The notes under the pieces were generated by a model. It was not told the origin of the DNA, ran no database searches, and saw nothing but the letters and a program-made list of their open reading frames with translations. A program made the position numbers and the translations under genes. Shown in pieces: positions 16,306 to 23,831 of a stretch of DNA of 64,000 nt. Each line of letters starts with the position of its first letter. The stretch's first letter is position 1. The DNA lies in contig CAADWS010000011.1 of the NCBI GenBank assembly GCA_900752815.1, positions 1-64,000 of the forward strand. The letters are read 5' to 3'. This DNA is from Bacteroidaceae bacterium (GTDB lineage: Bacteria; Bacteroidota; Bacteroidia; Bacteroidales; Bacteroidaceae).

Positions 16306-18561
16306 TCACGGTTCGGGACTGTGCTTCATTTCAAAACGAAGTTCTCCCCCTTGCAGCACCTCCTCAAACGTGATGTATGTGCGATCCAGCAACTGCCCGT
16401 TCAGATACACCTTATCCACATAGATATTCTTGTCAGACAGGTTGTCCGCCAGAATAACGAAATCCTTTCCCGAAGCCAGCCTGATGACCGCCTTCCTGAA
16501 CAAGGGCGCACCCAATTCATACTGACCGGAAGCCGGATTCATGGGGTAGAAGCCCAACGAGCTGAAGACATACCAGGCACTCATTTGCCCGGTGTCCTCG
16601 TTTCCGCAAATGCCTGAGGGAGTGGTATCATAGAGAGTGGTCAGCACCTGATTGACGTACTTCTGTGTCTTGTCGGGGCGCCCCACCCGATTATACATGT
16701 AAACCGTGTGGTGTCCCGGTTCGTTGCCGTGCGCATACTGCCCTATGAGGCCGGTAATGTCGCCGGAAACATTGTCACCGCGCAATTCGGAAGACATTCC
16801 GAACAGCGTGTCCAACCGTGCCTCCAGCGCCTTCTTGCCTCCCAGCAGTTCGGCAAGTCCTTCCACATCGTGCGGCACAAAGAATGTCCATTGCCAGCCG
16901 TTTCCTTCGCAATAATCATCGCGACGGTGCGAAGAGGCCAACGGGTCGAACGGCGTGCGCCAACCGCCCTCTTTCGTCCGTCCCCGCGCCAGCAGGGTGA
17001 CAGGGTCAATCACATTGCGGTAGTTGAACGAGCGGGCCATAAAACGGTCGGCCTCCTCCTTCGCGCCGACCGCCTCGGCGTAGCGGGCCAACGCGTAGTC
17101 ATCAAACGCATATTCCAGCGTGCGCGCTACCGATTCCATCTCCAGGTCACAAGGCACGTAGCCATATTTCTTGTAGTTCTTCAGTCCCACGAAATAGCCC
17201 ATGGAATAGCCGCAGGTGTCCTTCATTGCCGATGTCACCATCGCCTCCAGCGCCAGTCGGGTGTCGAAATCGCGGACTCCGTTCAAATAGGCATTCGCTA
17301 TCACAGGCAACGAATGGATGCCAATCATCTGGTAATTCTCGATGCCCCACAATGTCCATATCGGCAACTGCCCGGCATATTTGTAGTGCTCCAGCAGTGT
17401 CTTGATGTAGTCGCCGGTCACTTTCGGATTCAGCATCGCCAACAGCGGACAAGCCGCCCGGAACGTATCCCAGAAGCCGACCACGCCTCCGTAGTAATCA
17501 AAACCGTCGGTCTGGTGCACCTGCCAATCCGGTCCCCGGAAACGGTTGTCCACGTCCGACAGCAAAAACGGATACAGCATGACATTGTGGAGCGAGGTAT
17601 AGAAGAGTTCTTTCTTTTTCGGGTCGTCGGTCTCCACTTCTATCTGTCCCAGGACACGGCTCCACGCCCCGGATGCCGATTCCCTGATATCCTCAAATGT
17701 CTTGCCCTGCGTCTCTGCCTGCAAATTGGCGGCCGCCCCTTCCATGCTCACCGACGATATCGCCGTCCGCACTTCCAGTTCGCCCTGCCCGTTTTCAAAG
17801 GAGAGCATGGCCTTCACGCTGCGCCCTTCGGCCGAAACAGCTTCCCCGATGCGGCGGTTGTCCACATAGAGGACGCACTTCTTGATGGGCGACGAAAAAC
17901 GGGTGTAGAAATAGACCTGCTGCTGCGGTGTCCAGCCATTGGAGAAGCGATAGCCGCGAATCGTGCAGGAATCCACCTGCTCGAATGCGGAGGCATAGAC
18001 CGTATCCACATCGTGCTCGGTCTGGATGGTGCAGGCACATTCCGAACCGTATTCCAAATCCACGATGACCGGCATCGTCCCTCCGGAAGCATACTGGTAG
18101 CGCTGGATGCCGCAACGGCGCGAAGCGGTCAGTTCCACCTTCAGTTGCCGGTCATACAGGTTGACCGAATAATATCCCGGCTCCGCCTTCTCCTCCTCAT
18201 GCGACAAGTCTGCCTGATATTGTTTGGAGTACAAAGTGTCTCCCTCCACCGGCGCGTTGAGCGGAAGCGGCATAAACAGGATGTCCAGGAAATCGGCACA
18301 TCCGCCTCCGCTCTTGTGCAGATGGCTGAATCCCAACACGCTGGAATCGTCGTAATGATAGCCGGCCCCACAAGAGCGTGTGTCCGCACCAATCTGCATC
18401 ATACCAAACGGTACGGAAGCGACAGGTGCTACTCTACCCTCCCAAGCCGTACCAATCCATTTATTCACATAGCGGTTATTGGAAGGAGCGGACTCCTTGC
18501 AACCTACAACCGACAAGCCGAAAAGGCATCCGCCCATCAGCAACAATGACAATTTTTTCAT
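16306..18561 (-). CDS. GH92 alpha-mannosidase lipoprotein
   Basis: This is a 751-residue exported lipoprotein; the signal peptide ends at a lipobox LSVVGC (Cys 21). NRYVNKWIGTAWEGRVAPVASVPFGMMQIGADTRS opens the beta-sandwich domain. The (alpha/alpha)6 domain contains GNGWQWTFFVPHDVEGL, GNEPGHHTVYMYN and GNEDTGQMSAWYVFSSLGFYPMNPASGQY, which hold the calcium and catalytic acid residues of GH92. The family are calcium-dependent exo-alpha-mannosidases acting on host N-glycans or yeast mannan. A 20-codon upstream extension is not needed. The first ~90 bp of the gene and its upstream region are duplicated at 21514-21745. The live copy has an imperfect -7 element (TTACTTTG at 18639-18646). Confidence 0.93.
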   Translation of the reverse strand: MKKLSLLLMGGCLFGLSVVGCKESAPSNNRYVNKWIGTAWEGRVAPVASVPFGMMQIGADTRSCGAGYHYDDSSVLGFSHLHKSGGGCADFLDILFMPLPLNAPVEGDTLYSKQYQADLSHEEEKAEPGYYSVNLYDRQLKVELTASRRCGIQRYQYASGGTMPVIVDLEYGSECACTIQTEHDVDTVYASAFEQVDSCTIRGYRFSNGWTPQQQVYFYTRFSSPIKKCVLYVDNRRIGEAVSAEGRSVKAMLSFENGQGELEVRTAISSVSMEGAAANLQAETQGKTFEDIRESASGAWSRVLGQIEVETDDPKKKELFYTSLHNVMLYPFLLSDVDNRFRGPDWQVHQTDGFDYYGGVVGFWDTFRAACPLLAMLNPKVTGDYIKTLLEHYKYAGQLPIWTLWGIENYQMIGIHSLPVIANAYLNGVRDFDTRLALEAMVTSAMKDTCGYSMGYFVGLKNYKKYGYVPCDLEMESVARTLEYAFDDYALARYAEAVGAKEEADRFMARSFNYRNVIDPVTLLARGRTKEGGWRTPFDPLASSHRRDDYCEGNGWQWTFFVPHDVEGLAELLGGKKALEARLDTLFGMSSELRGDNVSGDITGLIGQYAHGNEPGHHTVYMYNRVGRPDKTQKYVNQVLTTLYDTTPSGICGNEDTGQMSAWYVFSSLGFYPMNPASGQYELGAPLFRKAVIRLASGKDFVILADNLSDKNIYVDKVYLNGQLLDRTYITFEEVLQGGELRFEMKHSPEP

Positions 18562-18689
18562 AACCGTATATTTTTTTTCATGATTTGAGAGCCAATCTTC
18601 TTTTGTCGACTCGCCGGACAACTGTCTTAATCATCACACAAAGTAAAAAAAATCCGTATGATATATGCAGGCATCATGGGAAAAGGATG
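18452..18689. repeat. Direct repeat copy A (GH92 start and upstream region)
   Basis: These 238 bp cover the first codons of GH92 and its promoter region and are matched with about 85-90% identity by 21514-21745 in the same orientation. The two copies flank the GH120 gene. In this copy the -7 octamer is TTACTTTG, one shift away from the consensus seen in copy B. The rest of the 18562-18849 spacer holds no gene. Confidence 0.9.
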
Positions 18690-18849
18690 CTTGTTTATTA
18701 TCCAATACGTAAGTTCGGTATAACTACGACAAAGAGACCAGACACTACACCCGACTTTCGCTTCGGCAAGCCAAGACAGTGATACCAAGACAGCTGTCAG
18801 TGTCCATTTCATCCGTCAAGACATCCTGTTTTTGATTCATTGAGCCATA

Positions 18850-21129
18850 TTATTTCTTAGGCCACACTTTCCATTCCTGCATGCCGCTTAGCTTCGCCTC
18901 AATAGGACCGGCACAAGGATGCACGGCGTCCCGCCGATTTCCGAAATAATCCCTGTCGATTACGACGGGACTGTCATCGGGATTCAAAAATTCCTGCTGG
19001 GGAATGATAGCCTTATCCAGCGTTTCGGTTGTCACCGGTCGGCATTTCGTGTTCCCGATTCCTTCGGGCGAGACATTCATCTTCAGGTACCAGCCATCGG
19101 CACGCTGTTCCAGCCGGATACCGGAATCGAAGTCCGAAGCCTCCACAAAGTCCGTATCCCGCCTGTCGGGATGCGCGCCTGTCGTAAAGAGATTGCCGTG
19201 ATAGCGGATGGGAAGCAGGCATTCGTCCCAATTGCCCAAAGAAGCCTTCCGGGCAAAATGATTGTTCACCCATTGCAGGTCTCCGCCCATGTTGCGGACA
19301 TTCCCGACGGAACGGGTACCGTGCGGGGGATAGAAAAATGAATAGCGGCCACCGGCACAACGGTCCATTCCGGCAAACACCTTGCCCGTCACCAGATTGT
19401 GCACACCGGCTATGCCCTGCGACAGATTCAGCGAATAGCCGGACAACAGGATGTTGTTCGCGAGCAAAATCGGACCGTGACAGACCTCAATAAAGATATC
19501 CTCCTGCACGTTGTTGTCATGAAACAGATTACCCGTCACCTGCATACCTTGCGAGCCCCAATCGAGCCACAAACCACGGATGGTTTTATAGATATGGTTG
19601 TTCCGGATAATCGCATCAATGGCAAAATGCAACTTGATGCCTGCCATTTCGTCGCCCTCAAACGTTTCGTCCACACAAATATCATGGATTTCATTGCCTT
19701 CTATCACACTGAACGCTGCGCCGCTGCATCCCACGATGCCCGCCTGTCCGCACTCATAAATGTGATTGTTGCGGACAATATGGTGTCCGGCCTCATCCTT
19801 GTCCCACGAAGCCGTCTTGAAATAATCATACAACTGCCGCTCAGTCTGTCCGCTGTTCGGTTCCGGATAGATGCGGGGAGGCAGGAAAAGGTAATGATGC
19901 GAGTGGCCGAACGTTGGTCTCCCTAACGAAATGCCGGTGCAGCGGGAGTTGCGGATGGTATTGTCCTCGATAATCCAACCTTTCGCCCAACGGGGACCAA
20001 TCAGGCCGGGCTGTTCGGCGGAAGGAGGCGCCCAGTTAGTGGCGGCATTCTCCAAAACAAAACCGCGCACGGTGATGTAGTCGATTCCCGTATGTTCCGG
20101 GTAGAAAACTTGCGGGCGAACCGTCAGTTCCACCTCTCCTCCATTGGGATTCACGCCTTCGGGAAACTGTGCCCAGATGGTCGTCTTCCCCTTGGCAGGC
20201 TGTTCCGGCGCACGAACCACGAAACAAAGATTATGCTTCCCTTCCAACACACGCTTCAGGGGCATGCGGAACTCGGCAAACCGTTCCCAGTCGCCAGTGT
20301 TCTTCACCTGAGCCGTACCCAGACATTCACCACCGGGAGCATCCAGATACATCTCGACGATTCCGCCTTTACCCAACGTGGCCGCCTGAAAGACCAGCGT
20401 ATCCGAACCTGCACCGAAGTCCACCTGGTCGAAATACATTTCCGAACCGTTCTTCAGATAACCGAAAGGCCAGCGGTTGACGATGGCAATGCAGATGGCG
20501 GCATCGCCCCCTTTCACGGAGGACTCCATGGATGTCTTGCGACGGCCGCCCACCGGCTGCACCCATTCGAAGTTCATCAGGACCGGACCGCCGTTGCCAT
20601 CGGCTTCGGCATACCAACACGGCTGATTGTCTTCGAGCGGTTTCATCACCTTGTCCAGCGAAAAGGCCTCGCGCATCCGCCTGCCAGCACAAATCACCAT
20701 GCCCGTATGGTTCGGACGGCCTTTACCGCGATACCAGCTGCCGTAGATTTGCTCGTCAAACGGATTGCTTTCACCGAAGAACGTATTGGGCAAGGTCAAT
20801 TTCCAGGTGTTATTCTTCACTTTCTTCCATCCTTTCACCTTCTCGGAACCGGTAATGGTTACCCGTTCGCCCGGTGCCGCCTGATAAACGATGCGCTTTG
20901 CATCCGACTCACCTCCCCGAGGGGGAACCACTCTCTCGCGATAAATACCCTCATGCACCGTAATCACATCGCCCGGCATCGCCCTGTCGGCAGCAGCCTG
21001 GATGGTTCGCAACGGAGCAGACACGCTTCCCGGATTCTTATCTTTTCCTTTCATGGATACATGGTATTCCCTGGCGGCCAAAGAGCCACACAGCAGAAAC
21101 ACCGAAATCAAGCATACTGTTTTCTTCAT
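18850..21129 (-). CDS. GH120 beta-xylosidase-type enzyme with an inserted CBM6-like domain
   Basis: This 759-residue secreted protein has a signal peptide ending near residue 19. EYHVSMKGKDKNPGS with PGDVITVHEGIYRE opens a right-handed beta-helix. HTGIDYITVRGFVLENAATNWAPP, GLIGPRWAKGWIIEDN and MAGIKLHFAID follow the pattern of GH120 beta-xylosidases such as XylC. WLDW (D523) and IFIEV (E548) correspond to the XylC nucleophile and acid/base. Between about 195 and 320 a beta-sandwich of CBM6 type (YLKNGSEMYFDQVDFGAGSDTLVF) is inserted. Its start overlaps the preceding short frame by ATGA. It probably cleaves xylosides; activity on other glycans cannot be excluded. Confidence 0.8.
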   Translation of the reverse strand: MKKTVCLISVFLLCGSLAAREYHVSMKGKDKNPGSVSAPLRTIQAAADRAMPGDVITVHEGIYRERVVPPRGGESDAKRIVYQAAPGERVTITGSEKVKGWKKVKNNTWKLTLPNTFFGESNPFDEQIYGSWYRGKGRPNHTGMVICAGRRMREAFSLDKVMKPLEDNQPCWYAEADGNGGPVLMNFEWVQPVGGRRKTSMESSVKGGDAAICIAIVNRWPFGYLKNGSEMYFDQVDFGAGSDTLVFQAATLGKGGIVEMYLDAPGGECLGTAQVKNTGDWERFAEFRMPLKRVLEGKHNLCFVVRAPEQPAKGKTTIWAQFPEGVNPNGGEVELTVRPQVFYPEHTGIDYITVRGFVLENAATNWAPPSAEQPGLIGPRWAKGWIIEDNTIRNSRCTGISLGRPTFGHSHHYLFLPPRIYPEPNSGQTERQLYDYFKTASWDKDEAGHHIVRNNHIYECGQAGIVGCSGAAFSVIEGNEIHDICVDETFEGDEMAGIKLHFAIDAIIRNNHIYKTIRGLWLDWGSQGMQVTGNLFHDNNVQEDIFIEVCHGPILLANNILLSGYSLNLSQGIAGVHNLVTGKVFAGMDRCAGGRYSFFYPPHGTRSVGNVRNMGGDLQWVNNHFARKASLGNWDECLLPIRYHGNLFTTGAHPDRRDTDFVEASDFDSGIRLEQRADGWYLKMNVSPEGIGNTKCRPVTTETLDKAIIPQQEFLNPDDSPVVIDRDYFGNRRDAVHPCAGPIEAKLSGMQEWKVWPKK

Positions 21130-21362
21130 TTTTTCACCCGATATTCAATGATTTTACCTGCTTTCACTTTTATTTTCTTCCAGTTGACGAAAGCGACACC
21201 CGACAACGGACGGGCGGCTGCCTCCTCACTTTCCACCAGCACCGACACCTCGGCGTCATAAGAAGTCATTTCACCGGATAAAACGGATGGTTCCCATCGG
21301 GAAGCAACCGTTTCAAGAGGGAGCTTCTTCTTCGAAACGGTCTCTGCCCTTGCGGACCGCAC
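21126..21362 (-). pseudogene. Probable C-terminal remnant of a gene upstream of GH120
   Basis: A short frame of 78 codons (GTG start at 21362, in-frame stop three codons further up) ends in the ATGA overlap with the GH120 start. The tail FVNWKKIKVKAGKIIEYRVKK reads like the last beta strands of a larger glycan-active protein, and there is no signal peptide or start context. Because it is translationally coupled to GH120 yet headless, I infer that it is what remains of an upstream operon gene lost when the GH92 start fragment was joined here. It could also be a genuine small protein; I recognise no family. Confidence 0.45.
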
Positions 21363-21446
21363 CTGTTTTCAGCAGGCTTACACACAGAACAACTGCCCCG
21401 AAAAAACAAACGGAAAGAACTGTTGTTTATTGAGCACTCACTTTTT

Positions 21447-21620
21447 TTATTTCATTATTTTATGGCAAACGACTGCTTCGGAAACTCCGGATGCTCCTTG
21501 CTGACCTTGACGGCCAATCCATTTATTCACATAGCGGTTATAAGGAGCGGACTCCTTGCAACCTACGACCAACAAGCCGAAAAGGCATCTGCCCATCAGC
21601 AACAATGACAATTTTTTCAT
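21447..21620 (-). pseudogene. Truncated GH92 start: lipoprotein signal plus 15 mature codons
   Basis: A frame of 57 codons starts at 21620 and copies the GH92 N-terminus: MKKLSLLLMGRCLFGLLVVG, then Cys 21 and KESAP, then NRYVNKWIG as in the intact gene at 18561. After NRYVNKWIG the similarity stops abruptly and an unrelated 20-residue tail runs to a stop at 21447. Its upstream region still has a consensus -7 element, TAACTTTG on the minus strand at 21695-21702. It may be expressed as a tiny lipopeptide, but the simplest reading is a relic of a second GH92 copy. Confidence 0.75.
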
Positions 21621-21745
21621 AACCGTATATTTTTTTCATGATTTGAGAGCCAATCTTCTTTTGCGATTCGCCGGATAAATGTCTTAATATCCCACAAAGT
21701 TAAAAAAATCCATATGATATATGCAGATATCATGGAAAAAGGATG
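21514..21745. repeat. Direct repeat copy B (GH92 start and promoter)
   Basis: These 232 bp match 18452-18689. Small differences include the codons after the lipobox and one base in the -7 element. Homology ends at CCAATCC on the gene side and at GGATG on the upstream side. Confidence 0.9.
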
Positions 21746-21858
21746 TTTTTTGATGCATTTTGATGATTTTTGATGCATCCTCCGCAAATACCGGCTTGCA
21801 CACAGGGCATCCTTCCTATTGCAATGCCGGATGCTTTTTCAGAAAACAGCAGGCAGCC

Positions 21859-22006
21859 CGGCGATGCCAAGACTGAAAACTGCGTTTTCGCTTGCCGTTA
21901 CGCTCACCTTTGCGTATATTTGTAACATTATAGGATGCAACTCGGCAATGCCAAGCCTGAAAACCTTGCTTTCGCTTTGCCACTGCGCTCACCCTTCGCT
22001 ATTTTG
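21859..22006. repeat. Two tandem ~64-bp units with promoter-like ends
   Basis: Unit 1 (21859-21922) and unit 2 (21943-22006) share the pattern CGGCRATGCCAAG-CTGAAAAC-TTTCGCTT-GCGCTCACC and differ at scattered sites. Unit 1 ends in TATATTTG, a consensus -7 element at 21915-21922; unit 2 ends in TATTTTGG at the same place, a degraded version. They lie upstream of the small membrane protein at 22149, whose leader would be about 220 nt. Confidence 0.75.
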
Positions 22007-22148
22007 GCCCGGGAAAAAGGGGAAACCGGTTGCTGTGGAAAAACGTGCCGCCACAAAAGCGGGGCGGGAGCACACGCCGCTCCCGTCTTCTGCGGACCGG
22101 GCCCCCACAGAGCGAACTTCCCGTCTACAACTGCTAAATAACCGTATC

Positions 22149-22394
22149 ATGAATCTGAACGACTACACTTCACTGACCCTCCTGCTCACTATTGCAGGAC
22201 ACGTCTTCGGCCTTCCCGCCCTGATTTATCTGGCTGCCGTATCTGCCGCCCTGATGCTTATTTCCACCTACAAGGAAATAAAACTGGCTAAGGCCAAACA
22301 GCCGCTCCGCGCCAAACAGCTCTTCCGCCGCTATGCCTTCCCGGCCGCGGTGTTCATTTACTACATGGCCGCGCTCTACTACGTGCGCCTGTAA
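22149..22394 (+). CDS. Small membrane protein of unknown function
   Basis: This is an 81-residue protein starting MNLNDYTSLTLLLTIAGHV. There are two or three hydrophobic segments (about 8-20 with 22-40, and 61-78) separated by a basic stretch KEIKLAKAKQPLRAKQLFRR. The longer frame upstream is rejected because it runs through the tandem repeat and lacks hydrophobic or domain features. I recognise no family. The gene is convergent with the GH18 gene. Confidence 0.6.
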   Translation: MNLNDYTSLTLLLTIAGHVFGLPALIYLAAVSAALMLISTYKEIKLAKAKQPLRAKQLFRRYAFPAAVFIYYMAALYYVRL

Positions 22395-22621
22395 AAACAC
22401 ACCCGGAGGCGACACGCGAAAGGCCGAAAAAGTCACGACGGCGGCGAACTGCATTTTTACGAAAGTTTAACCTTTCGGACAGCAGGAAAGCGGCTGAAGC
22501 GGACGGCGCGCTGCCTGCGGAACCACAAGTGCCGGGAGTTTTTTCCGAAAAGCCGGAAGAAAAAAACGGAAATAGGAACTGAAAAAACAAAAGCAGGAAG
22601 GAAAAACGGCAATCGGCCGAC

Positions 22622-22668
22622 AAAAACAGCGGGAAGTGCACCTGGTGGATGCGCTTCCCGCTGCTCTT
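22622..22668 (-). ncRNA. Predicted ~47-nt hairpin RNA, copy 1 (promoter directly followed by terminator)
   Basis: A full promoter on the minus strand (TTTG at 22704-22701, 20-bp gap, TATCTTTG at 22680-22673) is followed 9 nt later by a 13-bp stem (22627-22639 with 22651-22663, one G-T pair) and T5. RNA start and end are inferred from the promoter and the T tract. Copy 2 at 36281-36327 has the same layout. The 22395-22752 spacer holds no gene. Confidence 0.6.
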
Positions 22669-22672
22669 ACTG

Positions 22673-22704
22673 CAAAGATAATGCTTTTTGAAGCGGATTC
22701 CAAA
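22673..22704 (-). promoter_or_regulatory. Promoter of hairpin RNA copy 1
   Basis: The -33 TTTG and -7 TATCTTTG are separated by exactly 20 bp, and the upstream CTTAATGCAAATTTGGA segment is shared with copy 2. Confidence 0.65.
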
Positions 22705-22752
22705 TTTGCATTAAGAATCCTTAACTTATCGGATTTCCAACAGACGTTCCCT

Positions 22753-23781
22753 TCAGGGCTGCTGCGGGCGCATGTGGCGATAGACCGCCTCGCGCAGCGA
22801 ACCCTGCGCATCGTCGCTGTTATACTCCCAATACATAATTCCCAGCAACCCCTGCTCACGGACATAGGCACACTTGGCGGCCAGCGACTCCGGATTTTCA
22901 TAGGAAGCCACCAGGCGGCCGGTGCTGTCGGCCAGATAGGGCACACAGGCCACCGTATCCCAGCACTGCACATAGTCGCGGCGGGCCATGAGACTGTCAT
23001 AGCGGATGAAATCGGACATGGGCGGCGCGGCATGCCCGTAGAAAGGAACGCCGAGCACCAGCTTTTCAGGCGCAACGCCCGCATCCAGATGTGCCTGCAC
23101 CGCCTGCGCCGCGGAATAGCGGCTCAGCGGAGAAGGATGGAGCGCCGAATGGTGATAGGGCGGCCGGGCCATGTCGTAGGCCATGATGTTGACAAAATCG
23201 ACATAGGGGTCGATGGCCCGGAAGTCGATGTAGGCAGCGCCGGCCACCGAGGCCAGCGTCAGCAGACGGTCGGGGCCGATGGCCTGCCGGATGTCGCGCA
23301 TGAGCTGGGTGAAGTTCTCCGTGTCGTCGGGCGAGGCGGAAATGCCGGCTGCCGAACTCGTGGGATATTCCCAGTCGAGGTCGATGCCGTCCAAGCCAAA
23401 CTGCTCCACCACCCGGCAGCAGTCGCGCGCAAAAAGGCGGCGGTGGGTAACGTCGGCCGCCATCTCGCTGAACCGGCCGCTGCCCCATCCGCCGATGGAG
23501 AGCATCACCTTGAGGTGGGGCGCCTTCTTCTTCAGTTCGGCCACCTCCTTGAGCCGGCTTTCACGGCTGATGACGATGCGCCGGAAGGTAGAGTCGACCT
23601 GCCCGAAGGCATAGTTGATGTGCGTCACCACTGAAGGGTCGGGCAATGCCTTCCCGTCCGCAGTGACATAGGCCAGCACAATGTTGCCCGGCGTTTCGGA
23701 TTCCTGCTGCGCCGACGGTCCGCAGGCAGTCAGGAGCGTACCCAGCAGGCACGCTACGAGGGAAAAGGATTTCTTTTTCAT
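22753..23781 (-). CDS. GH18 glycosidase lipoprotein (chitinase or endo-beta-N-acetylglucosaminidase type)
   Basis: This is a 342-residue protein with a lipobox ending at Cys 20. The TIM barrel shows MLSIGGWGSGRFS near 93-105 and the catalytic DGIDLDWEYP at 131-140, in which D136 and E138 are the assisting and acid residues. VNIMAYDM and GIMYWEYNSDD are later barrel strands. GH18 enzymes hydrolyse chitin-like or N-glycan-core GlcNAc linkages through a substrate-assisted mechanism. The gene starts 50 bp after the aminopeptidase P gene on the same strand and may share its transcript. Compact size and lipid anchor suggest action on short oligosaccharides at the cell surface or in the periplasm. 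Confidence 0.9.
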   Translation of the reverse strand: MKKKSFSLVACLLGTLLTACGPSAQQESETPGNIVLAYVTADGKALPDPSVVTHINYAFGQVDSTFRRIVISRESRLKEVAELKKKAPHLKVMLSIGGWGSGRFSEMAADVTHRRLFARDCCRVVEQFGLDGIDLDWEYPTSSAAGISASPDDTENFTQLMRDIRQAIGPDRLLTLASVAGAAYIDFRAIDPYVDFVNIMAYDMARPPYHHSALHPSPLSRYSAAQAVQAHLDAGVAPEKLVLGVPFYGHAAPPMSDFIRYDSLMARRDYVQCWDTVACVPYLADSTGRLVASYENPESLAAKCAYVREQGLLGIMYWEYNSDDAQGSLREAVYRHMRPQQP

Positions 23782-23831
23782 GTTTGTTTTTATTTGAAAA
23801 CTGGTCAGTTCCAGCGAAAGGCCGGCACCCG

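Noticed and set aside
16306..23781. A classical polysaccharide utilisation locus
   Set aside because: GH92, GH120 and GH18 are present, but there is no SusC/SusD pair, hybrid two-component regulator or anti-sigma factor next to them.
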